From: Algibacillus agarilyticus | Lineage (GTDB): Bacteria; Pseudomonadota; Gammaproteobacteria; Enterobacterales; Alteromonadaceae | NCBI RefSeq assembly: GCF_003286125.1 | Contig: NZ_QMED01000029.1 | Location: 1-60,356 of the forward strand | DNA: 60,356 bases | Direction: 5' to 3' | Shown: positions 10,701-17,869 of the stretch, one piece after another | Layout: the number at the start of each line of letters is the position of its first letter | Numbering within the stretch: position 1 is the stretch's first letter | Notes under the pieces: generated by a model | Database searches by the model: none | The model's input: only the letters and a program-made list of their open reading frames with translations | What the model was told of the DNA's origin: nothing | Made by a program: the position numbers and the translations under genes

Positions 10701-11475
10701 TGGTCGCATTGAGATCCCAATGCAATTAAATGATTTCGAATCACGTTTTATTGTTTTTGAAAAACAGCCATCAGCGCAAGCCATGCAAACCGCTAATATT
10801 CATACGATTGAGCGCAACGGCCAAACCGTGTGGGTACCAGCGAAATTTGACCAACAAGGCAAGCGCGTTATCAATTTTGATAAAAATGGTGCGTATCAGC
10901 TGACCAATCACGATGGCAGCACACAAACTGCAGAAGTTAATGATTTACCCGCGGCGATGACGTTACATCAACCTTGGCAACTCACTTTGCAAGATAATCG
11001 TGATGTGCCAACCAGCTTAACCTTAGATAAGTTAACCTCGTTAACTGAGCTGAAACCGACCGCGTTGCAACATTATTCGGGTAGCATTAAGTACCAAACT
11101 ACCTTCACTATTGACTCCGCATGGTTGCGTGACGATCAGCAATTGCAACTAGATTTAGGTGAAGTTGGGGTGATTGCACGTGTGACCGTGAATGGCCAAG
11201 ACTTAGGTGAGTTATGGAGCAGACCACTAACGGTCAACATCAAAGACGCGGTAAAAGCTGGCAACAATACCTTAACCGTTGAAGTAGCAACGACTTGGTT
11301 AAACCGTATTATTGGTGATTTAAAATATCCGGAGCAATTCCCAGAAAGCAACAAAGCTAAAAGCTTCAATACCGACATTACCTTTGAGGGAACCGTCAAG
11401 AAAAATGCCGCACTACAGCGTTCGGGGTTAATCGGGCCGGTGCAACTTAAAGCGATTCGTCAGGTGAAGCTATAA
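7762..11475 (+). CDS. GH106 alpha-L-rhamnosidase, lipoprotein
   Basis: Removes terminal alpha-L-rhamnose from glycans. About 1237 residues, the usual size for GH106. Family marks: the N-terminal PWVYWYWVSDNISKVGI with KDLAAMQKAGINTALIG, then LFNSPGWSQSGGPWV, and a C-terminal galactose-binding-like jelly roll with LGEVGVIARVTVNGQDLG and ATTWLNRIIGDL. A hydrophobic stretch ending in LTLTSC gives a lipobox, so it is probably anchored to a membrane facing the periplasm or surface. The ATG at 7762 follows AGGAG; an in-frame ATG at 7732 lacks a ribosome site. Heads the plus-strand block; followed by a terminator-like hairpin before the next gene. Confidence 0.88.
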   Translation: MRCLLTRPITLRQCFSIQGLNKFNRYINRICAQAILWTSLSVLTLTSCDNSHEQNSASAATEHNNITATLHTPKSPMPESFYHAPSSALKANFKTPPEAVKPWVYWYWVSDNISKVGIGKDLAAMQKAGINTALIGIIHLKGKQGDVKALTEPWWDHVRFAINKAADYNIDIGLFNSPGWSQSGGPWVDLDKSMRYLDSNEHQVAGPKQLNMVLNAPEAKGLKSYSADFYQDVRILAFKTPVYEKDKLTPANSQISITNPVTNLVLKDQAVNALFDGDRNSVYTVPQEVLEYQRRGSRSKGQLQIDLVHPTSFQARSLEIYPYKTLQTTVTLSAKNKAGEFEAIKTFQMQRPRNMAAIGPDHDAPIVVTFPAVDAKHFRITFNGFNRWRNDKPTDPVGFKDIVLSKAYKLERYVEKKLAKVFPNPMPKFDSYQWPMPTTTDDPQLLVNADEVIDITKHVKNGQLNWQVPAGDWTIVRYFMRPTGTENGPSAGLARGPEIDKQSKKIAQYHFDAYIGKFLSSMPAEDRTALKYAVIDSYEKGAQNWTDGFAEKFEQRYGYDPIPYMPVYSGRVVNSVEKSERFLWDVRRLVADNVAYEYTAGLRERANANGLKLWLENYGHWGFPAEFLQYGGQADIVSGEFWATGNLGAIELKAASSAAHIYGQKTVMSESFTSGRSNSFQSHPWDFKKRGDWSFVEGVNHTLLHVYIHQAYDNRFPGVNAWFGSEFNRNNTWFDYMGSWLDYIKRANYMMQQGKYVADIMYFIGEDAPKMTGEMNPALPAGYSYDFINAEVILERLSFKDGYYQLPDGMRFKLLVLPNLETMRPAVLAKIAKLVQQGGTVYGPKPLQSPSLENFPTSDQQVQQLAQQLWQNIDGKQVTQARYGQGSMHYQHTPEGQTFDLAVLLNQINTPADLSGLPAEVIWGHRSSTTHDIYFIANQSEQKLNINPSFRMTAQQNPQPQYFNAVTGEISAIAQFKNVDGRIEIPMQLNDFESRFIVFEKQPSAQAMQTANIHTIERNGQTVWVPAKFDQQGKRVINFDKNGAYQLTNHDGSTQTAEVNDLPAAMTLHQPWQLTLQDNRDVPTSLTLDKLTSLTELKPTALQHYSGSIKYQTTFTIDSAWLRDDQQLQLDLGEVGVIARVTVNGQDLGELWSRPLTVNIKDAVKAGNNTLTVEVATTWLNRIIGDLKYPEQFPESNKAKSFNTDITFEGTVKKNAALQRSGLIGPVQLKAIRQVKL

Positions 11476-11489
11476 CCACCTAAAATAAG

Positions 11490-11540
11490 CAGGATAACCA
11501 CTATTTGGGCGCAAGTGACGCTGTTGGTTATCCTGTTTTT
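11490..11540 (+). terminator. Terminator-like hairpin after GH106
   Basis: CAGGATAACCA and TGGTTATCCTG form an 11-bp perfect stem, followed at once by TTTTT. The loop of about 24 bases contains a second small stem. It may reduce read-through into the next two genes. Confidence 0.6.
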
Positions 11541-11596
11541 CACCATAAAAAACAAGTGAAACCATTAACATCTACTTTTTCAGGAAAATAATCCTA

Positions 11597-12502
11597 ATGC
11601 ATTACCTCAATAAAACAGCAACCACAGCGATATTGCTCTTAAGTTGCGCTCTCATTAATGCTTGCTCTACCACGTTATCGCCAGACAGTGCTAAAACGCT
11701 CGATGATAAAATTAACAGCCAAGCTTACCCGTTTCAAACGTTGTATCAGCAACAAGGCGAAGATCAGCCATGGTCACAATTATTGCAAACGGATGACTTA
11801 AAACCATTAGCCACGCCAACGAGCCATGGGTCGTTAGGGGCAAACGTTGATATAAATAATCAACTGATTGAAACCGGCGCGTATGCTCATAACCCTATTG
11901 ATGCGGTGAAAAGGGGTATGCGCTTGCATACCTTAGGCAATGCGGCATTAGACAGCGCTGACTTCCCGAAATGGTCTCGCTGGTACCAAGAAGACGGTAA
12001 CACCCAAATATTTCGGTTATTTAAAGGCGAGGTCAACACCTCCAATAAACGCAAAAATGCCGCTCGGGTAGAAACTTTTATCCCTACTCAACGCTGGTTA
12101 CCGCAGCAGGATGTAGTGCGAGAATTTGGCGCGCGTTTTACCGTATTAAAGTCGGGCGGTTGTGTCGCCCCGCACTATTGTTCAATTTTCCAAGCCAAAG
12201 GCAATAACGTCGACCATTGGTCGGTGATGTTACGAGTCGATAGTGATGGTGCATTATGGTTTTATCCTCGCGAAGATTTATCGAAACGACGATTAATTGC
12301 CGCGAATGCTATCGGCCGCCCCTTTGACATGAAAGTTATAGACGATGGTTTAGATTACGAAATGTTTATCGATGGTCAATCGGTAGGTACTGGACAATGG
12401 CTCCGAACAAAAGCAATAGGTTTTCGCTGGGGTATTTATGTCGGCCGATCAGAGGTACCAGACGATATCATCGTTTTAGTGACCGGCGCGACGATGAAAT
12501 AG
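11597..12502 (+). CDS. Unclassified lipoprotein with lyase-like jelly-roll domain
   Basis: A 301-residue lipoprotein (lipobox LINAC near residue 23) that I cannot place in a named family. Residues from about 115 onward look like a concanavalin-type beta-jelly roll as in several polysaccharide lyases: TQIFRLFKGEVN, then RVETFIPTQRW, SIFQAKGNNVDHWSVMLRVD, FDMKVIDDGLDYEMFIDGQ and a closing RWGIYVGRSE. The alternating IFRL/RVE pattern with an internal QAKG strand is what jelly-roll lyases of the heparinase I, PL7 and PL20 type show. It sits between two rhamnosidases and ends eight bases before GH78, so it is probably in one operon with that gene. It could be a new ulvan-directed lyase or a binding protein. 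AGGAAAA precedes the ATG. Confidence 0.6.
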   Translation: MHYLNKTATTAILLLSCALINACSTTLSPDSAKTLDDKINSQAYPFQTLYQQQGEDQPWSQLLQTDDLKPLATPTSHGSLGANVDINNQLIETGAYAHNPIDAVKRGMRLHTLGNAALDSADFPKWSRWYQEDGNTQIFRLFKGEVNTSNKRKNAARVETFIPTQRWLPQQDVVREFGARFTVLKSGGCVAPHYCSIFQAKGNNVDHWSVMLRVDSDGALWFYPREDLSKRRLIAANAIGRPFDMKVIDDGLDYEMFIDGQSVGTGQWLRTKAIGFRWGIYVGRSEVPDDIIVLVTGATMK

Positions 12503-12509
12503 GGACAAA

Positions 12510-15371
12510 ATGATGAACGCTTTGACTGGCATGATAAAAAAGATTTTTACCCAAAAAATAAGCAGTAAAGTTAAGCCGTTATGGCTATTAGGCCTAATGT
12601 GTTTAATAAGCGCCTGCTCGTTTACTAACTCCAACACCAATAATACTGCACCTGTAGCCTTAAAAGTCGGCGAAGGTTTTGTTAACCCTGTTGGTTATTA
12701 TGAAAAACAACCGCGTTTTTCTTGGCAAATCGCGCCAGATGCGCCTTATCAATTCCAACAGGCTTATCAAATTCAGGCCGCTTCGAGTGCAACTAACATT
12801 GCCGCTGCAGATTTATGGGATAGTCAAAAACAAGTTTCAAACCAAAACGCTTGGATTAAATATCAAGGCACGCCATTGTCTTCACGGCAACAAGTATATT
12901 GGCGAGTACGTATTTGGGATGAACAAGACAAAGTGTCAGCGTGGAGTGAAATAGGCTCGATAGAATTAGGTTTATTGTCCAATGTGGATTGGCAAGGTCA
13001 GTGGATCCGTCATCCAGAAACGGGTGAAACCTTCGACTTTGACTTTTACCACAAGAAGAAAGACATCACCATCAAAGCTAAAAATAACGTTTATCGCCCA
13101 CAATATTTAAGACGCTCTTTTACTACCCCAAACAATACTGCGTTAGAAACCACAGCAGTTAAACCAAGCATCAAACAAGCTCGTTTATACATTACTTCAA
13201 AAGGTATTTTTAACGCTTACGTTAATGGCCAGAAAGTATCGCAAGATGTGATGACCCCAGGCTGGACCCCCTATAAGCAGCGTATAGAAACCTTAACTTA
13301 TGATGTGACTGCATTGATCCGCTCAGGCGAAAACGTGCTCGCCGCCACTGTCGCTGAGGGCTGGCATACCGGGCGTTATTTAAAGTTAAGACCACTAAAA
13401 GTTAAACCTTCAGCCTTGTTAGCACAGCTTGAAATTAGCTATAGCGATGGCACAACACAACAGGTAACAACAGATAAAAACTGGCAAGTGACCTTGAATG
13501 GCCCGATTCGTGTTGCTGGTAATTATGATGGCGAAACGTATGATGAAAATTATGAAATGCCGGGTTGGAATACCGTTAACTTTACCCCGAACAACTGGAA
13601 TTCGGTGATCACCGAAGCACTTGAGCCTCAAGTAGCGTTAGCGCCGAAACGTCATCAAACATCAGCCGTAAAATTAACTATACCAGCAGTTAATATTGTT
13701 GATGTTGCTAATCCAAAACCGGGTGTTGTGGTATTTGATATGGGGCAAAATATGTTAGGTGTGCCTGAGTTAGCTGTACCCGGCATCGCTAATCAAAAAA
13801 TGACGTTTCGTTTTGCGGAAGCCTTACATAAAAACACCTTTTATACCAAAAACTTACGTACCGCCAAAGCCACTGATTATTATACCCCTGCTAAATCAGG
13901 CACCATCAACTATGTACCTACGTTTACTTTTCATGGTTATCGATATGTTGAAGTCTCCGGGTTTGATCAATCTCAAACGCCAGACTTAAGTTGGGTTAAA
14001 GGTCGTGTATTACATTCTAACTTTGATGTAAATGCGAACTTTAAAAGCTCTCATGCCAAGTTAAACAAACTCGCTGAAAATGTAGTTTGGGGCTTACGAG
14101 GTAACTTTTTAGATATTCCAACCGATTGCCCGCAGCGTGATGAACGTTTAGGTTGGACTGGTGATGCTCAAGTTTTTGCCGCGCCGTCAATGTACATGGC
14201 TGATGTTTATGGCTTTTGGGCAGCATGGTTACAATCGGTTCGTGAAGAACAAAACACCGATGGCGGTGTGCCTAACTTTGTACCAACCAAAGGACATGGT
14301 TTTGGCAAACTAGCCTCTGCTGGTTGGGGTGATGTTGCCGTGATCATTCCTTGGGAGCTTTATTTATTAAACGGCGATAAACAATTTTTACAAGACAACT
14401 ATGACATGATCAAACGTTGGCTTGATTTTCACAAATCTAAGTCAGAGCAATACACGTCAAGCCTGCGTGGCTTTAAAGATTGGTTGCAACCTCATGCTAA
14501 AAAAGGTCAAACACCACAGAACCTTATCTCGACTGCCTACTATGCACGATCATTAGATTATGCTGCAAAAATCGCCAAGGTACTCGGTTATGATAATGAC
14601 GCTTCAGCCTATACCCAGACATTAAATAAAGTAAAACAGGCCTTTCGCAATAAGTTTTACGATGAAAATACCAAGGTAAAAAGTGCGTCAACTCAAACCA
14701 GTTACCTGTTACCACTCGCTTTTGATTTATTTGAAGGTCAAGACCTGATCAATGCGCAGCAACATTTAATTGATACCATTGAAGCCACCGATAAACATTT
14801 AGGTACGGGTTTTCTTGGTACGCCTTTATTGGCGCCGGTATTACAAAAGATTGGCCGCAGCGATCTCATGTTTGATGTATTGTTCAAAGAAACCTACCCC
14901 TCATGGTTCTATTCTATTAACAATGGCGCGACCACCACTTGGGAACGCTGGAATTCATACTCACTTGAAGACGGTTTTAGTCAAGAATCAATGAACTCAC
15001 TCAACCATTATGCTTATGGCGCAGTCGCTAAATGGTTCTATGAAGGCATTTTAGGAATTAATGCCGCAAGTGCTGGCTTTAAAAACATTAACATCGCACC
15101 GCAATTTAATCATCGGTTAAAAAATGCATCGGGCAGTTACAAAACACCTCAAGGTGAAGTGAAAGTGAGCTGGAGAATTACAGACGGAACACTTGATATG
15201 AACGTCACGATCCCTAAAAACAGCCGTGCCAATTTTATATTGCCACAAGTATCGCAGTTAACTATGAACGGTGTAGAAGTGCCATCAGATGAAGTGTTGA
15301 GAAAGCAGACGATGACGAAACAAGCACCAGGTGTTTATCATCTTAGCGGTACGGTTAACGGAATATTGTAA
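12510..15371 (+). CDS. GH78 alpha-L-rhamnosidase, lipoprotein
   Basis: A 953-residue alpha-L-rhamnosidase. Order: lipoprotein signal (LISAC around residue 35), Fn3-like N domain, the two beta-sandwich rhamnosidase N domains (YITSKGIFNAYVNGQKV and MTPGWTPYKQRI), an (alpha/alpha)6 catalytic barrel and a C-terminal sandwich. The catalytic region has DCPQRDERLGWTGDAQVF carrying the acidic residues of the active site, and TTTWERWNSY with the second conserved Glu. In characterised ulvan loci GH78 enzymes act on lyase products, so a role in freeing sulfated or desulfated rhamnose is likely. Two adjacent ATGs; the first is given. Follows the preceding gene by eight bases. Confidence 0.92.
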   Translation: MMNALTGMIKKIFTQKISSKVKPLWLLGLMCLISACSFTNSNTNNTAPVALKVGEGFVNPVGYYEKQPRFSWQIAPDAPYQFQQAYQIQAASSATNIAAADLWDSQKQVSNQNAWIKYQGTPLSSRQQVYWRVRIWDEQDKVSAWSEIGSIELGLLSNVDWQGQWIRHPETGETFDFDFYHKKKDITIKAKNNVYRPQYLRRSFTTPNNTALETTAVKPSIKQARLYITSKGIFNAYVNGQKVSQDVMTPGWTPYKQRIETLTYDVTALIRSGENVLAATVAEGWHTGRYLKLRPLKVKPSALLAQLEISYSDGTTQQVTTDKNWQVTLNGPIRVAGNYDGETYDENYEMPGWNTVNFTPNNWNSVITEALEPQVALAPKRHQTSAVKLTIPAVNIVDVANPKPGVVVFDMGQNMLGVPELAVPGIANQKMTFRFAEALHKNTFYTKNLRTAKATDYYTPAKSGTINYVPTFTFHGYRYVEVSGFDQSQTPDLSWVKGRVLHSNFDVNANFKSSHAKLNKLAENVVWGLRGNFLDIPTDCPQRDERLGWTGDAQVFAAPSMYMADVYGFWAAWLQSVREEQNTDGGVPNFVPTKGHGFGKLASAGWGDVAVIIPWELYLLNGDKQFLQDNYDMIKRWLDFHKSKSEQYTSSLRGFKDWLQPHAKKGQTPQNLISTAYYARSLDYAAKIAKVLGYDNDASAYTQTLNKVKQAFRNKFYDENTKVKSASTQTSYLLPLAFDLFEGQDLINAQQHLIDTIEATDKHLGTGFLGTPLLAPVLQKIGRSDLMFDVLFKETYPSWFYSINNGATTTWERWNSYSLEDGFSQESMNSLNHYAYGAVAKWFYEGILGINAASAGFKNINIAPQFNHRLKNASGSYKTPQGEVKVSWRITDGTLDMNVTIPKNSRANFILPQVSQLTMNGVEVPSDEVLRKQTMTKQAPGVYHLSGTVNGIL

Positions 15372-15587
15372 GTAAATGCAAACAAATTAAAAATAAACCA
15401 ATGAAGAGTATCAAGGCATAAATGTTTTTTATCCTCATCAACACGCACTGTATTAAAAGCACTGCGACAGCTCTGAAACATGCATCTAAAAGTAGCATGG
15501 GTATAAAGATAGAATTTGAAACCGAAGCTGATCTAAAAGTGAAGCAAACGACATCAATAAGCAATTAACCAACTCATAAGGAATAAA

Positions 15588-17039
15588 ATGATACAACGTA
15601 AACTCAACACTTTCTTCAAAGTATTCAAAACTCGAAAAATAATAACCGCAGCAATGTGCACATCGCTGTTAGCATTAACATCTGCTTGTTCAACTCATTC
15701 AATAAATACGGATAAAGTAGAGTCTACAACTGTAAACGAAACGCCGCCCAATATATTACTCATATTATCTGACGATCACGCATGGAGTGATTATGGCTTT
15801 ATGGGCCATGATATTGTAAAAACGCCGGCGTTAGACAAGCTAGCGAATGAGGGGGTGACTTTTAAGCGTGCTTACGTGCCTACGTCACTTTGTCGCCCAT
15901 CATTGGCAACTATAGCGACGGGCCTTTATGCTTCGCAGCATGGCATTACCGGTAACGGCCCATCGAAAAAAGTGCCTGGTGGTAAAAAAGGAGAAAAATA
16001 CAAAGAATTACGCGCACAAATCATCAACAAAGTTGATAAATTAGATACCTTACCTGAACTATTAAGAACAAAAGGTTATGTTTCACACCAATCCGGTAAA
16101 TGGTGGGAAGGCAGCTTTAAACGTGGTGGTTTTGACCAAGGTATGACCAAAGGTTTTGGTAACCACCCTAAAGGCCGTGGTCGTCATGGTGATGATGGTT
16201 TAAAAATTGGCCGTACTGGCTTAGCCCCCGTGACTCACTTTATTGATGAAGCGGTTTCCGCTGAAAAACCCTTTTTAGTATGGTACGCGCCGTTTATGCC
16301 GCATTCGCCACACACCCCACCTGAACGTATTTTAAAGAAATATACTGATAAAGGTTTAGCTATTTCTGTGGCCAAATATTACGCTATGATCGAATGGTTT
16401 GACGAAACCAACGGTGAATTATTTGCGCATCTTGAGAAAAAAGGGGTAAAAGACAACACCCTTATCGTATACGTTTCAGACAATGGCTGGGTAACCAACC
16501 CTAAAAAAACAGACCGCTTTTTACCGCTTTCAAAACAGAGCCCAGGTGAAAGTGGCGTACGCACGCCAATTATGTTCTCATTACCAAGTCAATTTAAAGC
16601 GCAAATGCGCCCTGAGTTAGTCAGTAGTATTGATATTGTGCCGACTATTTTAGGTGCTGCCGGTCTTGAAGTGCCTGCGGGCTTACCAGGTAAAAATTTA
16701 TTTGCCGATATGAAAAATGCAACACCAATTGACCGCAATGAAGTATACGGTGAGGGTTTTGCCCATGATATGGCCGATATCAACGACATGGAATCAACCT
16801 TATTATACCGCTGGGTCATTGAAGGTGACTGGAAGCTTATTCTAAGTTACGATGGTAAAAATGAAAGCTACCAACAGCACCACAAGGTCGATCGTCAAGG
16901 TCCACGCCTATACAAAGTATCAACCGACGAGTATGAGCAAGTAAACTTAGCTAAGCAACATCCTGAGATAGTTGCACGTTTATCGCAGAAGCTAGTTGAC
17001 TGGTATCCTCTGCAAAAACGTAATATCCTGCAAAAATAA
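15588..17039 (+). CDS. S1-family sulfatase, lipoprotein, variant active-site motif
   Basis: Formylglycine-type sulfatase of 483 residues removing sulfate esters from a carbohydrate. Signal with lipobox LTSAC near residue 33. Metal-site DD in LLILSDDHAWSDYG, later YVSDNGWV. The modified Cys is residue 102 in TSLCRPSLATIATG. The usual C-x-P-S-R reads C-R-P-S-L here, so Arg at +4 is replaced by Leu and an Arg sits at +1; similar CRPSL motifs occur in other marine sulfatases as far as I recall, so activity is probable but not certain. Clear AAGGAAT ribosome site. A terminator follows. The 216-bp gap before it shows no convincing gene. Confidence 0.88.
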   Translation: MIQRKLNTFFKVFKTRKIITAAMCTSLLALTSACSTHSINTDKVESTTVNETPPNILLILSDDHAWSDYGFMGHDIVKTPALDKLANEGVTFKRAYVPTSLCRPSLATIATGLYASQHGITGNGPSKKVPGGKKGEKYKELRAQIINKVDKLDTLPELLRTKGYVSHQSGKWWEGSFKRGGFDQGMTKGFGNHPKGRGRHGDDGLKIGRTGLAPVTHFIDEAVSAEKPFLVWYAPFMPHSPHTPPERILKKYTDKGLAISVAKYYAMIEWFDETNGELFAHLEKKGVKDNTLIVYVSDNGWVTNPKKTDRFLPLSKQSPGESGVRTPIMFSLPSQFKAQMRPELVSSIDIVPTILGAAGLEVPAGLPGKNLFADMKNATPIDRNEVYGEGFAHDMADINDMESTLLYRWVIEGDWKLILSYDGKNESYQQHHKVDRQGPRLYKVSTDEYEQVNLAKQHPEIVARLSQKLVDWYPLQKRNILQK

Positions 17040-17052
17040 ATAGTACGGCAGC

Positions 17053-17089
17053 AAACATCGCGGGAGACAAAACCGACCTGCGATGTTTT
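17053..17089 (+). terminator. Terminator hairpin after first sulfatase
   Basis: AAACATCGCGGG pairs with CCTGCGATGTTT (12 bp with one G-U), loop about 12 bases, followed by a T and C-rich stretch. It closes the GH106 to sulfatase block. It also overlaps the decayed end of the GH3 remnant on the other strand. Confidence 0.55.
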
Positions 17090-17346
17090 CCGCGCTTCTG
17101 TTCGGTATTCGTTTTTTAATACGCGGCCCAGCCGCACAAAGTAACCATTTGGCGGGTTTTCTCGTCCATGCTCATTTACGAGAGTAAATTGACGATACGA
17201 TCTTCAATATTAGCCTTAGCCTCTTCATAAACATCCTTGCGCCCTTTTTATTAAAATCAATCCAGTCTTTATGATAAATGTCAGCGGCAAGACAAGAAGG
17301 CGAAAAATAGAGCAACGCGAGTGTGTTTCGCTGGTTATTCGACTAG
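17090..17346 (-). pseudogene. Decayed GH3 glycoside hydrolase, N-terminal remnant
   Basis: Translating the minus strand in pieces recovers the start of a secreted GH3 enzyme: a hydrophobic leader LALLYFSPSCLAADIY, then KDWIDFNKKG, (one-base loss) KDVYEEAKANIEDRIVNLLS, a TAA where Lys is expected, MSMDEKTRQMVTL, (frameshift) GRVLKNEYRTEARKTS. This order and spacing match the family's DWIDFNKNG / DVYED / IEDR-x-x-DLLSRMT-x-EEKT / TLYG-x-GRVLK segments. Two frameshifts and a stop within about 80 codons, and loss of the rest, show it is dead. Its 5' end is cut at the edge of the neighbouring short repeat element. Ulvan contains xylose and uronic acid, so an original beta-xylosidase-like role is possible but only a guess. 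Confidence 0.7.
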
Positions 17347-17349
17347 ATG

Positions 17350-17667
17350 TATAGTCAAAGCGCTCGGGTTTTAGGGGCAGGTTTCTCGTTCCAGACGAAA
17401 CCGAAGTACTTACATCCATGTAAGCAAAGCCGTCAAAGCTACCGCGTCCTGCTCTCGCCCCTTACCTGCATCCATGCAGGCAAAGCTACCGCGTCCTGCT
17501 CTCGCCCCTTACCTGCATCCATGCAGGCAAGCTTCGAGACACCATGATCATAGGCTCTACTATGTGATTGGGCCGCCTAAATGGATTTAGGTGTTAGAAC
17601 GACGCAGGAGCCAAAGTCGAGAGTAAGCGCTGACAATGAACCATAAAACTTGAGCGAGAAGACTATA
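17350..17667 (+). mobile_element. Left copy of TATAGTC-ended MITE-like element (318 bp)
   Basis: Starts TATAGTCAAAGCG and ends with GACTATA; the inner end read on the other strand is TATAGTCTTCTCGCTC, so the ends are imperfect inverted repeats with TA at the outermost position, as for TA-targeting (IS630/mariner-like) elements. It is almost the same as the element at 22371-22641, in inverted orientation, apart from a 47-bp unit duplicated here. It has no coding capacity and contains several hairpins around ATGGAT/ATCCAT. Together the pair brackets the GH2 and sulfatase genes. The 202 bp from here to the GH2 start hold that operon's promoter region; no distinct motif was found there. Confidence 0.75.
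17434..17527 (+). repeat. 47-bp unit, two perfect tandem copies
   Basis: Copies at 17434-17480 and 17481-17527. Read on the minus strand each is CCTGC-ATGGAT-GCAGG, TAAGG, seven bases, GCAGGA, then a tail ending CTTTG. The sister element has only one copy, which exactly accounts for the 47-bp length difference between the two. Confidence 0.9.
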
Positions 17668-17869
17668 TTAAAGATAAAAGAGAGAGGCTTGTTAGCTTTA
17701 CGGTGCTTCTTGACAGTATTTGTTACTGCCTAACACCGTCTATTTAATAGGCAAACCATTACCTGAGTAGTTAACCGAGATACACGTTTTACAATTAAAT
17801 GTATCAATTTTTACTTTTAAGGCCTATTCAAAGATAGAACGATTTAATTCAACCAAAGTAGCCTTAAAT

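Noticed and set aside
15422-15568. 48-codon frame before the first sulfatase
   Set aside because: No ribosome site and no recognisable sequence; chance frame in a short gap.
17434-17527. CRISPR array or integron attC sites
   Set aside because: Copies are adjacent with no spacers and no cas or integrase gene is near; a tandem duplication of a hairpin unit explains it.
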